From assembly GCA_024280895.1 (NCBI GenBank), contig JAJRPI010000060.1, positions 1-64,000 of the forward strand: a stretch of 64,000 nt of DNA. Reading direction: 5' to 3'. Under the pieces are notes generated by a model. The model was not told the DNA's origin. It did no database searches and was given only the letters and a program-made list of their open reading frames with translations. Shown one piece after another: positions 62,745-64,000 of this stretch. The translations under genes and the position numbers were made by a program. Source of the stretch: Alphaproteobacteria bacterium. Lineage in GTDB: Bacteria > Pseudomonadota > Alphaproteobacteria > Rhizobiales > JAKIUO01. Each line of letters opens with the position of its first letter. Within the stretch, counting starts at the first letter, position 1.

Positions 62745-64000
62745 ATGAAAGCTTCAAAATTTTTAATAGCAACCGCCCTTGCAGCCATGACAAGTGCAGG
62801 AAGCACTAACGCTTCTGCTAAGTCCCTCACCCTATGTTGGGCGGCATGGGACCCTGCCAATGCCCTTGTTGAACTTAGCAAAGACTTTGAGAAGCAGTCT
62901 GGCGTCGATATGAAGTTTGAATTTGTGCCCTGGCCAAATTTTGCTGATCGCATGCTCAACGAGCTCAACTCCAAAGGCAAGCTATGCGATCTAATGATCG
63001 GTGATAGTCAGTGGATCGGTGGGGCAGCAGAAAACGGTCAATATCTCAAGCTCAACGATTTTTTTAAAGCCAACAAGATTTCGATGGATGATTTCATCCC
63101 GGCAACCGTCACAGGCTATGCGGAATGGCCAAAAAACACACCAAATTATTGGGCGCTTCCCGCCTATGCTGACGTGGTTGGATGGACCTATCGCAAGGAT
63201 TGGTTTGCCAAGCCAGAGCTAAAAGCCGAATTCAAGAAAAAGCACGGCTACGATCTTGGCGTACCTAAAGACCTTGCGCAGTTGAAAGACATAGCTGCAT
63301 TTTTTCAAGGGCGTGTGATTGACGGCAAGAAAGTCTACGGCGCAGCGATCTATACAGAGCGCGGTTCCGAAGGCATCACAATGGGCGTCACCAACGCGCT
63401 CTACAATTACGGCTTCAAGTACCAAAATCCTAAAAAACCTTATGATATGAAAGGTTTCATCAACTCGGACGGTGCAATAAAGGGCCTTGAATATTACAAA
63501 GCACTTTATGATGCTGGCTCGCCTCCAGGTTCATCAGATTGGTATATGTCGGAAAATATTGATGCTTACAAATCTGGCCAAGTTGCTATGCAAATGAATT
63601 TTGCATTCATATGGCCCGGTGTAAATGCTGATAAGAATGTCGGTGGGGATCGCACAGGTTATTTCGCTAACCCTCCAGGACCAGGTGGACATTTCGCTCA
63701 ACTTGGTGGGCAAGGTATCTCAGTCGTCGCGAACACCAAGGATAAAGACTCGGCCCTTGCTTATATCAAGTGGTTTGCTCAGCCAAAAATTCAGGCTAGA
63801 TGGACTGAAATGGGTGGGGCATCAGCTATGCGCGCAGTGGTTGAAGATCCTAAGTTCCCGACTGCTCAGCCTTACAACAAAGCGTTCCTCAACTCGATGG
63901 CTATCGTCAAGGACTTCTGGGCCGAACCGTCTTATGCTTCACTGCTATTGGCAATGCAAAAGCGGGTTCACAACTTTGTCATTGCTGGAAAAGGCACTGC
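62745..64000 (+). CDS. Extracellular sugar-binding protein of an ABC transporter (family 1, runs off the end)
   Basis: The frame is open to the window edge, 418 codons. It starts with a signal peptide (MKASKFLIATALAAMTSAGS) and continues LTLCWAAWDPANALVELSKD, FEKQSGVDMKFEFVPWPNFA, CDLMIGDSQWIGGAAENGQY and ALPAYADVVGWTYRKDWF. These are features of the UgpB/MalE-type solute-binding family (COG1653). TCCGGGAG precedes the ATG. The permease and ATPase genes are expected beyond the edge. The sugar or polyol cannot be named. Confidence 0.9.
   Translation, partial: MKASKFLIATALAAMTSAGSTNASAKSLTLCWAAWDPANALVELSKDFEKQSGVDMKFEFVPWPNFADRMLNELNSKGKLCDLMIGDSQWIGGAAENGQYLKLNDFFKANKISMDDFIPATVTGYAEWPKNTPNYWALPAYADVVGWTYRKDWFAKPELKAEFKKKHGYDLGVPKDLAQLKDIAAFFQGRVIDGKKVYGAAIYTERGSEGITMGVTNALYNYGFKYQNPKKPYDMKGFINSDGAIKGLEYYKALYDAGSPPGSSDWYMSENIDAYKSGQVAMQMNFAFIWPGVNADKNVGGDRTGYFANPPGPGGHFAQLGGQGISVVANTKDKDSALAYIKWFAQPKIQARWTEMGGASAMRAVVEDPKFPTAQPYNKAFLNSMAIVKDFWAEPSYASLLLAMQKRVHNFVIAGKGT

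Overview
The window is chromosomal DNA of a flagellated, aerobic alphaproteobacterium of moderate GC. The assignment rests on a C4-pathway 5-aminolevulinate synthase (HemA), FliX and FlaF flagellar regulators, an alphaproteobacterial DksA without the four-cysteine zinc site, an LdtR-like MarR regulator beside an L,D-transpeptidase, a DUF6898 protein, and a BigR/SqrR-type persulfide sensor. The order Hyphomicrobiales (Rhizobiales) or a close relative is the best guess. The sequence does not fix the genus.

Layout. 1-2857: start of tuf (leftward) behind tRNA-Gly and tRNA-Tyr with a strong promoter, then a DUF1015 protein and miaA. 2858-6710: the branched-chain amino acid operon ilvB-ilvN-ilvC with a structured leader and a terminator. 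6710-13376: a possible 37-residue membrane peptide, a DUF2147 protein and a leftward fatty-acid beta-oxidation operon fadE-fadJ-fadI. 13377-17933: a compact sulfur locus with a persulfide-sensing ArsR repressor, a flavocytochrome-c sulfide dehydrogenase flavoprotein, a periplasmic thioredoxin, SoxY-SoxZ and a two-motif CDGSH protein. 17961-20331: a decayed livH-livF fusion left by deletion of an ABC transporter operon, followed by an intact LivK-type binding protein. 20466-36901: housekeeping genes (sodB, SRAP peptidase, comEC, gltX, gltA, uvrC, a ceramidase-like membrane protein, an ABC-F ATPase, an ABC-2 exporter, rlmE, ppx/gppA, rlmB). A 158-bp foldback element lies between uvrC and the ceramidase-like gene.

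36915-54081 is a flagellar island. Leftward it reads fliL, fliM, DUF6468, motE and a giant AMIN/TPR-like periplasmic protein. Rightward it reads flgF-flgG-flgA-flgH, then flgI-flgJ/cheL-flgN/flbY, a large flagellin and flaF, with dksA and fliX leftward in between. Two sigma-54 promoters (before flgF and before flgI), a possible CtrA site before fliL and a double-hairpin flagellin leader suggest a Caulobacter-like transcriptional hierarchy.

54164-64000: a TerB/J-domain protein, hemA with a DUF6898 partner, the cell-wall pair ldtP/ldtR, 3-hydroxyisobutyryl-CoA hydrolase, an extensin-like protein, and a LacI-type regulator followed by an extracellular sugar-binding protein that runs off the end. 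Related near-palindromes lie in front of both of these last genes.

The most notable items are the repeated acidic/Trp motif in an unusually long FliM N-terminus, the reduced Sox/FCSD sulfide locus with a conserved persulfide sensor, the livH-livF deletion scar, the foldback element abutting uvrC, the flagellin leader structure and the LacI operator pair. I saw no CRISPR array, transposase or prophage, and no clear evidence of a wholly new defence system.
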